Positions 1-9,111 of a stretch of DNA of 64,000 nt are shown one piece after another. The position numbers were made by a program, and so were the translations under genes. The stretch spans positions 62,001 to 126,000 of the forward strand of contig NZ_JRWK01000005.1 in assembly GCF_001729965.1 (NCBI RefSeq). Direction: 5' to 3'. This DNA comes from Methanosphaera sp. WGK6 (GTDB lineage: Archaea > Methanobacteriota > Methanobacteria > Methanobacteriales > Methanobacteriaceae). The notes beneath the pieces are model-generated. The model searched no databases and was not told the origin of the DNA. It saw only the letters and a list, made by a program, of their open reading frames with translations. Position 1 is the stretch's first letter. Every line of letters begins with the position of its first letter.

Positions 1-362
1 GTGGATTTAAAGGATATGCTCTTGCATTTATGTTTGAATTACTTGCAGGACCCCTTGTAGGAGCAGAATGTGGAGATAAAGTTCAGGGAACAGCAACTCC
101 TGAAGAAATGTGTACTAAAGGAGATTTACTTATTGCTATTAATCCTGAATTTTTTGCAGGTTCCATGCAATTTAAATTCTATGTAGATCAATTTGTTCGT
201 GAAATAAGAGAAGAAAATGGAGTAGTACCAGGAGATCGTGAAATTCAAACAATTGATGAACGTTATAATAATGGAGTTCCAATAGATTCTACATTACATG
301 AACAATTAACAAATATTGCAGATAAAAAAGGATTAGATATATCCAACTATTTTGAAGAATAA
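1..362 (+). CDS. comC: L-sulfolactate dehydrogenase, C-terminal part (cut by window edge)
   Basis: The reading frame is open from base 3 and stops at 362, so only about the last 119 residues are present. The fragment opens with GFKGYALAFMFELLAGPLVG, the glycine-rich segment typical of the malate/L-sulfolactate dehydrogenase (Ldh_2) family. In methanogens this family includes ComC, which interconverts sulfolactate and sulfopyruvate with NAD in the coenzyme M pathway. The next two genes on the same strand encode sulfopyruvate decarboxylase, which supports comC over a generic malate dehydrogenase. Substrate specificity cannot be read from the C-terminus alone. Confidence 0.82.
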   Translation, partial: GFKGYALAFMFELLAGPLVGAECGDKVQGTATPEEMCTKGDLLIAINPEFFAGSMQFKFYVDQFVREIREENGVVPGDREIQTIDERYNNGVPIDSTLHEQLTNIADKKGLDISNYFEE

Positions 363-510
363 ACTTTTTATTTCTTTAAAAAACTTTAACTTCCAATTTT
401 TTTTTATTAAGTAAAAAAACTATTTTTTAATTAAAATTAAATAAAATAAGTAGTATACTTATGTTTATACAATAACAATTATTTTTCATGAAAAAATATG
501 GTGATTATTT

Positions 511-1014
511 TTGGATAGTACTGATGTTATATATGATGGACTTAAAGATGCTGGAATTAATTTTATAGTAAGTGTTCCATGTGCAAACTTAAAAAAATTA
601 TTAAAATTAATTGATGAAGATGATGAAATAAAACATGTACCAGTAACTAGAGAAGAAGAAGGTTTTGGTATATGTGCTGGAGCCTATATGGGAGGTCTAA
701 AACCAGCAATTTTAATGCAGAATTCTGGACTAGGAAATAGTGTTAATGTTTTAGCTTCTCTTATGAAATTATATAATTTTCCTATAATTATGATTATTAG
801 TCATAGAGGTACATTTGGTGAAGCAGTATATGGTCAAGTACCTATGGGTAAAGCTACAACTAAGATTTTTGATAGTTTAGATATAAGATATGAAAAAGTT
901 ATTAATCCTTGTGAAAGTAAGGAAATTATTAAAAAAGCATGGGATTTATCAGAAATATCAGGTGAATCATATGCATTATTATTTGATATAAGTTATTGGA
1001 AGAGGAGTGTATAA
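511..1014 (+). CDS. comD: Sulfopyruvate decarboxylase, alpha subunit
   Basis: This 167-residue protein matches the N-terminal (pyrimidine-binding) half of thiamine diphosphate decarboxylases, including [17 protein letters not shown], which carries the expected catalytic glutamate. ComD and ComE together decarboxylate sulfopyruvate to sulfoacetaldehyde, the step before thiol insertion in coenzyme M synthesis. The start is TTG at 511, preceded by GGTGAT at 500-505, which fits the archaeal SD. It lies 148 bp after the comC-like gene. The beta-subunit start follows the comD stop by two bases, so the two are probably translationally coupled. Confidence 0.9.
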   Translation: MDSTDVIYDGLKDAGINFIVSVPCANLKKLLKLIDEDDEIKHVPVTREEEGFGICAGAYMGGLKPAILMQNSGLGNSVNVLASLMKLYNFPIIMIISHRGTFGEAVYGQVPMGKATTKIFDSLDIRYEKVINPCESKEIIKKAWDLSEISGESYALLFDISYWKRSV

Positions 1015-1016
1015 TA

Positions 1017-1589
1017 ATGCAAAGATATGATGCAATAAAAAAGATAGTTGAAAATCTTAGTGATGAATTAGTTATTTCTAATATTGGATTTCCTTCCCGT
1101 GAATTATATGGAATGTGTGATAGAAAAGAAAATTTTTATATGTCTGGATCTATGGGTATGGCTACTCCAATAGGTTTAGGTTTAGCTCTTGCATTAGAAG
1201 AAAAAGATGACTCAAGAAAAGTTATTGTTATTGATGGTGATGGTTCATTACTTATGAATTTTGGAGAACTTATCACAGTTTATGCTCAAAATCCAAGTAA
1301 TTTAATTATTGCTTTGATTGATAATGAAGCATATGGTTCAACAGGGTCTCAGGAAACATATGCCTCAAAGGTGAATTTATCAAATATTGCAAGAAGTATT
1401 GGATATACAGAAGTAACATATATTGATGCTAGAAAAAGTACTGATGATATAGATATGAATGTTATTTTAAATAAAAAAGGACCTGTATTTTTACATATAA
1501 AAGTAGAACCAGGAAATACTGATGCACCTATTATTGATCTTAGTCCATCACAAATTAAAAATAGATTTATGAAAGAAGTTAATAAATAA
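1017..1589 (+). CDS. comE: Sulfopyruvate decarboxylase, beta subunit
   Basis: About 190 residues matching the C-terminal thiamine-diphosphate-binding half of the decarboxylase. The cofactor motif begins GDGSLLMNFGEL and ends near DNEAYGSTGSQ (the GDG...N pattern). It pairs with ComD to form the active enzyme, as in other methanogens where the two halves are separate proteins. An in-frame TTG at 996 would extend the protein by seven residues, but GAGGAGTG at 1002-1009 is an SD correctly placed for ATG at 1017, so that start is preferred. It is followed by an A/T-rich stretch and the tRNA cluster on the other strand. Confidence 0.9.
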   Translation: MQRYDAIKKIVENLSDELVISNIGFPSRELYGMCDRKENFYMSGSMGMATPIGLGLALALEEKDDSRKVIVIDGDGSLLMNFGELITVYAQNPSNLIIALIDNEAYGSTGSQETYASKVNLSNIARSIGYTEVTYIDARKSTDDIDMNVILNKKGPVFLHIKVEPGNTDAPIIDLSPSQIKNRFMKEVNK

Positions 1590-1672
1590 AACATTTTTTT
1601 GTTTTATTATTTTTTTAAATTATTGATAATACAAAAATAGTAAAAAGTATTACATACCTTCAATAAAAATAA

Positions 1673-1747
1673 TGCTCCGACCGGGATTCGAACCCGAGTC
1701 TTCGGCTCGAAAGGCCGAAATGATTGGCCGGACTACACTATCGGAGC
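1673..1747 (-). tRNA. tRNA-Glu (UUC), copy 1
   Basis: A full cloverleaf is visible on the minus strand. The acceptor GCTCCGA pairs with TCGGAGC and the discriminator is A. The anticodon stem TCGGC/GCCGA holds loop CTTTCGA, giving anticodon TTC. The T arm is CGGGT TCGAATC CCGGT-like. CCA is not encoded. The sequence is identical over its whole length to the copy at 2093-2167. Confidence 0.97.
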
Positions 1748-1792
1748 AAATACTTATGAAAAATATTAATTAAATAATATTTGTTTTTTAAA

Positions 1793-1867
1793 TGGGGCCG
1801 GGGCCGAGAATCGAACCCGAGTCACGGGATCCACAGTCCCGAAGAATAACCACTATCCTACCCCGGC
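1793..1867 (-). tRNA. tRNA-His (GUG), 3' CCA encoded
   Basis: Minus-strand cloverleaf with acceptor GCCGGGG/CCCCGGC, anticodon stem CGGGA/TCCCG and loop CTGTGGA, giving anticodon GTG. The discriminator is C, as expected for archaeal tRNA-His. The next three bases on the minus strand read CCA, so the 3' end is genome-encoded, unlike the other five tRNAs of the cluster. The -1 position is T in the gene, so the required G-1 would have to be added after transcription. Confidence 0.96.
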
Positions 1868-1901
1868 ATTTAAAATAATTATGAACACAATCCTTCTGAA
1901 G

Positions 1902-1985
<84 letters not shown>

Positions 1986-2007
1986 ATATAAAATATAAAT
2001 CCGCATA

Positions 2008-2017
2008 CTTTATATAA
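2008..2017 (-). promoter_or_regulatory. TATA box for tRNA-Leu (predicted)
   Basis: On the minus strand these bases read TTATATAAAG, close to the archaeal TATA consensus. They sit about 23 bp upstream of the 5' end of tRNA-Leu, the usual distance to transcription start for an archaeal tRNA gene. Confidence 0.5.
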
Positions 2018-2092
2018 GGAATGTTTCGCTTAAAATAATTCTAGAATCTGAAATTTAATAATTAAATATAATAAAATAAAGTTTCTAGAAAA

Positions 2093-2167
2093 TGCTCCGA
2101 CCGGGATTCGAACCCGAGTCTTCGGCTCGAAAGGCCGAAATGATTGGCCGGACTACACTATCGGAGC
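2093..2167 (-). tRNA. tRNA-Glu (UUC), copy 2
   Basis: Same 75-nt sequence as the tRNA-Glu at 1673-1747, including acceptor, anticodon TTC and T arm. No CCA is encoded. The flanks differ, so this is a gene duplication limited to the tRNA body or maintained by gene conversion. Confidence 0.97.
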
Positions 2168-2187
2168 AAATTTTTTTGTAATATGTA

Positions 2188-2264
<77 letters not shown>

Positions 2265-2275
2265 AAAAGTTATAG

Positions 2276-2348
<73 letters not shown>

Positions 2349-2375
2349 ACATAATTTTTATTCCATCTTACAATA

Positions 2376-2402
2376 GTTTATTTATAATTAGTTATATATA
2401 AA
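2376..2402 (-). promoter_or_regulatory. Predicted promoter of the tRNA cluster
   Basis: Two TATA-like stretches occur on the minus strand upstream of tRNA-Asn: TTTATATATAAC at about 2402-2391 and TTATAAATAAAC at about 2387-2376. The second lies about 28 bp from the tRNA 5' end, the usual archaeal distance. The remaining A/T-rich DNA to 2642 shows no gene. Confidence 0.45.
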
Positions 2403-2642
2403 CTTACCTCTCAAACTTTAAGAATAAGTATTGTTTTTGAGGCACAATATAATGTTTGTTTTCATAGTATTTAAACATTACGGTTATGAAAATAAAAACT
2501 AAAAAATACATGTACAAAAACAACAACCATATACAAACAAAAAAAAATACTAACAATAAACTATGAAACAAAGATATTTATACTTAATAAAAAACAAATA
2601 ACATAACAGGATATATTTTAAAAATAGGGAGTAATAAAAGAC

Positions 2643-3653
2643 ATGGACGTAATTGAAAAAGTAAAAAACAAAGAAATATTTGATTTATTAATAGAAGCTA
2701 ACGCCATAACTGAAAAAATACATGGAAAAGACATTAGTCTTGAACGAGCAATATTTCTATCATGGTGGTGTGAAAAAGGTGATTGTAAATTCTGTTATAT
2801 GTCATCACAAAAAGATAGAATACAAGACCCAGAAAAAGCAAAAAGACATGTGAAAGGAATATATGCTGAAGCTGAACTAACAAAAAGAATGAATTGGAAT
2901 ATTGAATTTTTATCAGGTGGTTATGGAATATATAGTACAGATGAATTAATAGAAATTTCACAAACTATATATGATATTACAGACAACCCTGTATGGTTAA
3001 ATATTGGAATTACTGAGGAATTAGATCAATATGGTGAAGAAATCATCGGAGTTACAGGCGCTATTGAAACAGCAAATCCACAGTTTCACAAAGAAATATG
3101 CCCAAGTAAATCCATAACAGACATTAAAAATATGTTAGTACAAGCAGGAGAATTAGGATATAAAAAAGCTATCACAATCATAATAGGTTTAGGTGAAGAA
3201 ATAGAACATTTAAATGATTTATTTGAACTTATAGAAGAATTAGATATAGATAGAATAATATTTTATTCATTAAACCCTCATCCTGATACAGAATACCATT
3301 TAACACCACAACCATCATCATTGTATTATGCAAGTATTGTTGCAGCTGTACGAATTAAATTCCCTAATATTGAAATAATAACCGGAACATGGACCGATAA
3401 TCTTGCAAATATAGGAGTTCTTCTTAAAGCAGGAAGTAATGGATTAACAAAATTCCCCCTATTTAAAATGTATGGAAATCGTTTTGGAAAACGAGTCGAA
3501 GAAGAAGTTTACTGGGCAGGTAAAAACTTAAAAGGTAGCTTCTCCGATATGAACTTACTAAGTCAAGGAAATAATCTTAGACCTGAACTAGACCCATTTA
3601 TTCAAAGATATATTGATATGTGTTATGACAATTTAGATATCAAAAAAATATAA
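2643..3653 (+). CDS. Radical SAM protein, BioB/HmdB-like, with CX4CX2C cluster motif
   Basis: This 336-residue protein carries a radical SAM iron-sulfur motif CEKGDCKFCYMSS near residues 43-55, followed by the SAM-binding glycine segment FLSGGYGIYS. The TIM-barrel layout and later sequence resemble biotin-synthase-like enzymes and the HmdB group of methanogens. The cysteine spacing is CX4CX2C, neither the canonical CX3CX2C nor the CX5CX2C reported for HmdB. GGGAGT at 2627-2632 is the SD for ATG 2643. It stands alone between the tRNA cluster and gatB, so context does not reveal its substrate. Confidence 0.75.
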   Translation: MDVIEKVKNKEIFDLLIEANAITEKIHGKDISLERAIFLSWWCEKGDCKFCYMSSQKDRIQDPEKAKRHVKGIYAEAELTKRMNWNIEFLSGGYGIYSTDELIEISQTIYDITDNPVWLNIGITEELDQYGEEIIGVTGAIETANPQFHKEICPSKSITDIKNMLVQAGELGYKKAITIIIGLGEEIEHLNDLFELIEELDIDRIIFYSLNPHPDTEYHLTPQPSSLYYASIVAAVRIKFPNIEIITGTWTDNLANIGVLLKAGSNGLTKFPLFKMYGNRFGKRVEEEVYWAGKNLKGSFSDMNLLSQGNNLRPELDPFIQRYIDMCYDNLDIKKI

Positions 3654-3853
3654 TATCCCCCAAAAACTATTTTTTTATTATTTAACACATGTTTAATTAA
3701 TTAAATACTATTTCTAATACAAATCTATAAAAAAATTATTAACTCACTTTAAATAAAACTAAAAATTTAAATTAATAGAGAATCAAAAATAAACATATAA
3801 TAAAATATTATAATAAAAGATTATTTAAAATTGGAGGAATACTTATTACAGAT

Positions 3854-5212
3854 ATGATGTGTGGACTAGAAATCCACGTACAATTAAACACAAATTCAAA
3901 ACTATTTTGTAGTTGTCCTACAAACTATCAATCAGCACCTAATAACACTAATATATGCCCAGTATGTTTAAACCAACCTGGTGCAAAACCATATCCACCA
4001 AACCAATCTGCATTAGACAATGCTATAAAAGTAGCATTGATGCTTGGTTGTGAGATTTCAGATGAAATAGTGTATTTCATGAGAAAACACTATGATTATC
4101 CTGACTTATCAAGTGGATATCAAAGAACATCCGTTCCTGTGGGAATTAATGGAGAATTAAATGGAGTTAGAATCCATGAAATCCACGTTGAAGAAGATCC
4201 AGGACAATACAAACCAGATAAAGGAACTGTTGACTTTAATAGATCAGGTATTCCACTTATAGAAATTGTAACTGAACCAGACATGAAATCACCTGAAGAA
4301 GCAAGAAATTTCTTAAATGAATTAATAAGAGTATTAAACTACAGTGGAAGTGCTCGTGGTGAAGGTACAATGAGAGCTGATGTTAACATATCTATTGAAG
4401 GTGGAAAAAGAGCTGAAGTTAAAAATGTTAACTCAATAAGAGGAGCTTACAAAGTACTTAAATTTGAATTAATCAGACAAAAGAATATTCTTAGAAGAGG
4501 TGGAGAAGTTCAACAAGAAACACGTGCATATCTTGAATCTCAAATGATTACAGTTCCAATGAGATTAAAAGAAGATGCAGATGATTATAGATACATACCA
4601 GATCCGGATCTTCCACCATTAAAAATTGATCCAGCACATGTTGAAGAAATCAGACAAAATATGCCTGAACCAGCTCACTTGAAAACTGCAAGATTTGTAG
4701 AAGAATATGGAATTGATAAAGCTGATGCAAAAGTATTAACTTCTGAACTTGAATTAGCTGATGCATTTGAAGAAGTTTGTAAAGAAGTAGATGCTAATGT
4801 TGCAGCAAGATTAATGAGAGATGAATTAAAACGGGTATTACACTATAATAAATTAGAATTTGCTGAAAGTGAAATAACCGCATCAGATATTATTGAATTA
4901 GTTAATTTAATTGAAAGCAAACAAGTAACACCAGAAGCAGCACATAAATTAATTGAACAAATGCCTAATAATAGTAAAACACCAACAGAAATTGGTAAAG
5001 AAATGGATATTATTGGTGTTGTTGAAGATGATGCTATAGCAAATGCTATTAATCAAGCAATTGATGAAAATCCTAATGCTGTGGAAGATTATAAAAATGG
5101 AAAAGAAAATGCAGTTAACTTCCTTGTTGGTCAAGTAATGAGGTTAACTAGAGGAAAAGCTAATGCTGGAGAAACCAATAAAATGATTAAAGATAAATTA
5201 GACCAATTGTAA
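3854..5212 (+). CDS. gatB: Aspartyl/glutamyl-tRNA amidotransferase subunit B
   Basis: At 452 residues this is the usual GatB length, starting MMCGLEIHVQLNTNSKLFC with the Cys-rich segment CSCPTNYQ...NICPVCLNQPG that binds zinc. GatB is the kinase/transamidase subunit of GatCAB, which converts Glu-tRNA-Gln or Asp-tRNA-Asn to the amide form. The C-terminal tail (about 300-452) is the helical YqeY-like tRNA-binding region. The SD GGAGG at 3833-3837 is 16 bp from ATG 3854 but only 7 bp from an in-frame ATT at 3845, so translation may begin at ATT with a three-residue extension. An A/T-rich 190-bp gap separates it from the previous gene. Confidence 0.95.
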   Translation: MMCGLEIHVQLNTNSKLFCSCPTNYQSAPNNTNICPVCLNQPGAKPYPPNQSALDNAIKVALMLGCEISDEIVYFMRKHYDYPDLSSGYQRTSVPVGINGELNGVRIHEIHVEEDPGQYKPDKGTVDFNRSGIPLIEIVTEPDMKSPEEARNFLNELIRVLNYSGSARGEGTMRADVNISIEGGKRAEVKNVNSIRGAYKVLKFELIRQKNILRRGGEVQQETRAYLESQMITVPMRLKEDADDYRYIPDPDLPPLKIDPAHVEEIRQNMPEPAHLKTARFVEEYGIDKADAKVLTSELELADAFEEVCKEVDANVAARLMRDELKRVLHYNKLEFAESEITASDIIELVNLIESKQVTPEAAHKLIEQMPNNSKTPTEIGKEMDIIGVVEDDAIANAINQAIDENPNAVEDYKNGKENAVNFLVGQVMRLTRGKANAGETNKMIKDKLDQL

Positions 5213-5263
5213 TTTAATTTATCTTTTCATGTGCTATAACTTCAAATAAGGAGGATATTAAGA

Positions 5264-6070
5264 ATGAGTGATCATAAAAAAGTAAAAGATTATATGACTC
5301 GTGATGTAATAACAGTAACACCCGATATGCCAATAAGTAGAATAAAAGAAATAATCAAAGAAACCGGTCATGATGGATTTCCTGTAGAGGAAAATGGGGA
5401 AATTGTTGGAATAATCACTACTTCAGATCTTCTTATTCGTGATATAACACCTACTGTTAAAGGAATGATGTCCGATGACATTGTTATAGCTAATGAAGAA
5501 TTATCTATTAGTGATGCATCACGAGTAATGTTCCGTATGGGAATTTCAAGACTACCTGTAACAAATGAAAATAAAAAGGTTTTAGGTATTATTACTAATA
5601 CAGATATTTTAAGATCTCATATTGAAAGATCAACTCCTGAAAAAGTGGATCAATTCAGAAATACTCTGGAACAATTATATGGTGTTAAAACATTTCTTTC
5701 TAAAGAACAAGTTCCTATAAATGAATTAAAACCTACTCAAGATAAGGTATATGCTGATGAATTACAAGGTAGAACTTATGAAATTGAAAGAGGTCTTGCA
5801 GAGCCAATTATTGTTGTAAAAACAGAGCCTCATAAATATTTAGTTGTTGATGGTCATCATCGACTAGTAGCATCTAATCAGATGGGTAATGATACTATTA
5901 CAGCATATGTTATTAAACTTAGTAAGAAATTTAAGTTAGGTATTGAAAAAACTGCTGAGAAAAATGGAATATTCACTTTAGATGACATTGAAATCATATC
6001 TGATGCTCAACACCCACTAATAGCTATAACAGGTAGTTTAAGAGATAAAAATACAACTATAAAGAAGTGA
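5264..6070 (+). CDS. CBS-domain pair fused to a ParB/sulfiredoxin-like domain
   Basis: Residues 1-120 form two CBS domains (MTRDVITVTPDMPISRIKEI and ISDASRVMFRMGISRLPVT), which usually bind adenine nucleotides. Residues about 135-215 contain a ParB-N/sulfiredoxin-type domain with the conserved segment VVDGHHRLVASNQMG. ParB-fold domains of this kind can bind or hydrolyse nucleotides. The fusion suggests a nucleotide-sensing regulator or enzyme, but no substrate is visible. A strong SD, AGGAGG, precedes ATG 5264. The hisE start lies five bases past its stop, so the two are probably co-translated. Confidence 0.8.
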   Translation: MSDHKKVKDYMTRDVITVTPDMPISRIKEIIKETGHDGFPVEENGEIVGIITTSDLLIRDITPTVKGMMSDDIVIANEELSISDASRVMFRMGISRLPVTNENKKVLGIITNTDILRSHIERSTPEKVDQFRNTLEQLYGVKTFLSKEQVPINELKPTQDKVYADELQGRTYEIERGLAEPIIVVKTEPHKYLVVDGHHRLVASNQMGNDTITAYVIKLSKKFKLGIEKTAEKNGIFTLDDIEIISDAQHPLIAITGSLRDKNTTIKK

Positions 6071-6075
6071 GATAA

Positions 6076-6363
6076 ATGAAAGATGATATAATTCGAGAAA
6101 TCTATGATACATTAGTAGATAGAAAAGAAAATCCTATAGACTCATATACTTCAGAGTTAATGCAAGATTCCCATAAGAAAGCAGAAGATAAAATACTTGA
6201 AAAATTAGGTGAAGAAGCAACAGAAGTTATTTTAGCTTCAAAAAATAATGAAGATCTTGTTCATGAATCTGCAGACCTCATCTTTTTTACCTTGTTAAAC
6301 CTTGCATACAAAGGTATTCCATTAGATGATGTTTTTGATGAATTAATTCAAAGACATAACTAG
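6076..6363 (+). CDS. hisE: Phosphoribosyl-ATP pyrophosphohydrolase
   Basis: This 95-residue MazG-like protein carries the HisE signature [15 protein letters not shown] followed by [13 protein letters not shown], which supplies the metal-binding acidic residues. It catalyses the second step of histidine synthesis, phosphoribosyl-ATP to phosphoribosyl-AMP plus pyrophosphate. It is an independent polypeptide here, as in other Methanobacteriales, rather than fused to HisI. It lies six bases downstream of the CBS-ParB gene and shares its transcript; no other histidine genes are adjacent. Confidence 0.93.
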   Translation: MKDDIIREIYDTLVDRKENPIDSYTSELMQDSHKKAEDKILEKLGEEATEVILASKNNEDLVHESADLIFFTLLNLAYKGIPLDDVFDELIQRHN

Positions 6364-6612
6364 ATTTAAAAAAAAATAACCTCCTTAAATAATCTTTTTC
6401 TAAATTTTTTATTTTTGAAATACTATACCTATATACAACCAAGTATTTTTTATAAAATAAAAGTAACTTTAAATTATATGTATTTTTCTACCAAATAAAA
6501 TATATTTCTTAAAAAAAGTATTAATTTAATAAAACAATGAACTAAATAAATTAAACGAAAAGTTATATCCTAAATTAAGTTTTTGATAAAAAAAAGAAGA
6601 AATTAAATACAA

Positions 6613-8286
6613 TTATTCATTGTATTTTTTAGCATCATCCAATCTTATTTTCTTTCGCATGATTTTACCACTAATAGTTTTTGGAAGCTCATCAACATAT
6701 TCTATTGCACGTGGATATTTATAAGGTGCTGTAACATGTTTTACATGATTTTGTATATCTTTTGTTAACTCATCACTTGGTTTATAACCATCTGCTAATA
6801 CAATAGTTGCCTTTACTATTTGACCTCTTATTGGATGTGGTATTCCAGTTACTGCACAATCAAGAATTGCACTATGTGATAATAATGCACTTTCTACTTC
6901 AAAAGGTCCTATTTTATATCCAGAACTTTTAATTACATCATCTATACGTCCCTTATACCAATAGTAACCATCTTCATCCAGCCATGCAGAGTCACCAGTA
7001 TGATAATAACCACCATATATTGTTTCATCAGTTTTTTCTTGATTATTATAATATCCTTTGAATAATCCTAGTGGATAACCATCTGATATATCAAATACTA
7101 ATTCACCTGTTTCTCCAACATCACATTCTTTTCCTTCAGCATTTAATAATTTAATATTAAATAATGGTGCTGGTTTTCCCATAGACCCTAATTTTATATC
7201 TAACCAAGGGAAGTTTGCTATTGTTGCAACTGTTTCTGTTTGACCAAATGATTCCCTTATACTAAGACCAGTTAAATCCTTAAATTTATAATACACTTCA
7301 TCATTTAATGGTTCACCTGCAGTTGTTACATGTTTTAGAGAAGAAAAATCCAGTTTATCAATGTCTTCTTTAATAAAAAAACGATACATTGTTGGTGGAC
7401 AACATAATGTTGTAATTTTATGATTTAATGCCTTTGAAAGAACATCGAATGGATGAAATCTTTCATAATCATATATGTATATTCCAGATCCTGCAATCCA
7501 TGGTCCATATATTTCACCCCATAATGCTTTTCCCCAACCAGTATCAGCTATAGTGTAGTGTAGGCCATCTTCCACAACTTGATGCCAGTAATATGATGTA
7601 ACAATATGTGCTAATGGATAACCAAAGCTATGTTGAATCATTTTTGGTTGTCCTGTTGAACCTGATGAAAAGAAAATTACTGAGATATCTTCAACACTAT
7701 CATCTTCATAAACAGGTCTTTCAAAATTATCTGAAACTTGTTCAACTTCTTTTCTTAAATCATACCATCCTTCTTTATCTTCAGTTCCAACAAATACTTT
7801 GTTTAGATTTAGTCCTAATGTTTTTTCCACTTCAGCATAGCTTTCAGGTACACCATCTTCTCTGATAGTTACTACAGTTTTTATATTTGCTGCACTTATA
7901 CGATACTCAATATCTTCAGGTTTAAGCATATGTGTTGCAGGAACTGCTATTGCTTTAAGTTTATGTAAAGCTAACATACAATACCAAAAATCATATCGAC
8001 TTTTAAGTGTTAAAAGTACAGGTTCACCCTTAGTAACTCCAATTGATTGAAAGAAATTTGCTGCTTTATCACTTAAGATTTTTAAGTCCTTGAATGTGAA
8101 TACTTTATCTTCATTATCATCACACCAAGATAATGCTACTTTATCCGGATGTTCTCTTGCATAAACATCAACTATATCATAAGCAAAATTAAAGTCTTCA
8201 GGTACATTTATCTCTAGATTTTCATTGAAATCATCATAAGATTCAAATTCTGTTCTTGGTACAAATTTATCTAATAAGGATGCCAT
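6613..8286 (-). CDS. AMP-forming acyl-CoA synthetase (medium/branched-chain or acetyl type)
   Basis: About 557 residues of the ANL adenylate-forming superfamily. Visible core motifs are the phosphate loop [13 protein letters not shown], the A5 motif ESFGQTET, the hinge segment [20 protein letters not shown] and the C-terminal catalytic lysine in [11 protein letters not shown], so it looks fully active. Length and motifs resemble archaeal medium/branched-chain acyl-CoA synthetases rather than the ~650-residue acetyl-CoA synthetase. It activates a carboxylic acid to its CoA ester. An in-frame GTG at 8301 lies inside the SD AAGGTGG, so ATG 8286 is the likely start. It lies one base after the stop of the XRE-cupin gene, implying an operon and probable control by that regulator. 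Confidence 0.88.
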   Translation of the reverse strand: MASLLDKFVPRTEFESYDDFNENLEINVPEDFNFAYDIVDVYAREHPDKVALSWCDDNEDKVFTFKDLKILSDKAANFFQSIGVTKGEPVLLTLKSRYDFWYCMLALHKLKAIAVPATHMLKPEDIEYRISAANIKTVVTIREDGVPESYAEVEKTLGLNLNKVFVGTEDKEGWYDLRKEVEQVSDNFERPVYEDDSVEDISVIFFSSGSTGQPKMIQHSFGYPLAHIVTSYYWHQVVEDGLHYTIADTGWGKALWGEIYGPWIAGSGIYIYDYERFHPFDVLSKALNHKITTLCCPPTMYRFFIKEDIDKLDFSSLKHVTTAGEPLNDEVYYKFKDLTGLSIRESFGQTETVATIANFPWLDIKLGSMGKPAPLFNIKLLNAEGKECDVGETGELVFDISDGYPLGLFKGYYNNQEKTDETIYGGYYHTGDSAWLDEDGYYWYKGRIDDVIKSSGYKIGPFEVESALLSHSAILDCAVTGIPHPIRGQIVKATIVLADGYKPSDELTKDIQNHVKHVTAPYKYPRAIEYVDELPKTISGKIMRKKIRLDDAKKYNE

Positions 8287-8287
8287 A

Positions 8288-8860
8288 TTAATCAATACCA
8301 CCTTTATTGTTTAGTACATCTAAGAATTTAACTTTTTTATCACCTATTGCTACCATTGAATGTTTATGTAACGAGTCAAAGTAGATTGAATCTCCCGGAT
8401 TTAAGTCAATTATATTATCTTTAATATATATTCTTAGATTTCCTTCAAGTACATAGACAAATTCATAACCTTTATGGTAATTTGGTTCTGGTATGTAATT
8501 ATCATCACGTGGCATTACTGTAACTATGAATGGTTCTATTGCTTTATGGGTGAAGTTTGATGCTAAATTTTCATAATCATATGCTTCTCTACGGTCAATT
8601 CGTATTCCTTTATCTTTACGAGTTACTGCAAATACACTCATTCTTGTATCTTCCCCAGTTAAAAGTAGACTTGTATCCACATTAAATATAGCAGCTGCTT
8701 CATAAAGAATACTTGCAGGTATATCTATTTCTCCTGTTTCATATTTAGTATAAGTTTCAACAGGTACATCTAGTTTACTTGCCATGTCCTGTACACTTAT
8801 TTCACAAACTTCTCTCATGTCTTTAACACGACTAGCTATTTCTGTTTGAATATCTACCAT
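8288..8860 (-). CDS. XRE-family regulator with C-terminal cupin sensor domain
   Basis: This 190-residue protein has an N-terminal helix-turn-helix of the Cro/C1 (XRE) type (about 8-65, with [20 protein letters not shown]). Its C-terminal cupin_2 barrel (about 115-185) includes [19 protein letters not shown] and [17 protein letters not shown], with likely metal or ligand-binding His and Glu. Such proteins sense a small molecule through the cupin and repress or activate a linked operon. It is transcribed directly ahead of the acyl-CoA synthetase, so the effector may be a carboxylic acid or acyl-CoA (inference). SD AAGGAGAA precedes ATG 8860. Confidence 0.88.
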   Translation of the reverse strand: MVDIQTEIASRVKDMREVCEISVQDMASKLDVPVETYTKYETGEIDIPASILYEAAAIFNVDTSLLLTGEDTRMSVFAVTRKDKGIRIDRREAYDYENLASNFTHKAIEPFIVTVMPRDDNYIPEPNYHKGYEFVYVLEGNLRIYIKDNIIDLNPGDSIYFDSLHKHSMVAIGDKKVKFLDVLNNKGGID

Positions 8861-9111
8861 GATTCATATTCTCCTTAAATATTTGATTATTTGAATTAAA
8901 ATAAACTAAAAAAAAATTAAAATTGAAAAGTATTAATTAAAATTATTTATACTACTTTCTTTGTAAATTAAAAATAATTTTTCTTATATGAAATCTTATA
9001 ATAAAGACTATAAATTAATTATATTGAACTTGATATATAAAAAATACTAAATTAAAAAATTAAGTTATGAAAAAATAGATAAAAAAGTGATTATAGAAAA
9101 AATATGAATAT

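Noticed and set aside
2039-2090. Two TTCTAGAA palindromes between tRNA-Leu and tRNA-Glu as a regulatory or attachment site
   Set aside because: Only two short copies in A/T-rich DNA; no integrase gene or tRNA duplication consistent with an integrated element.
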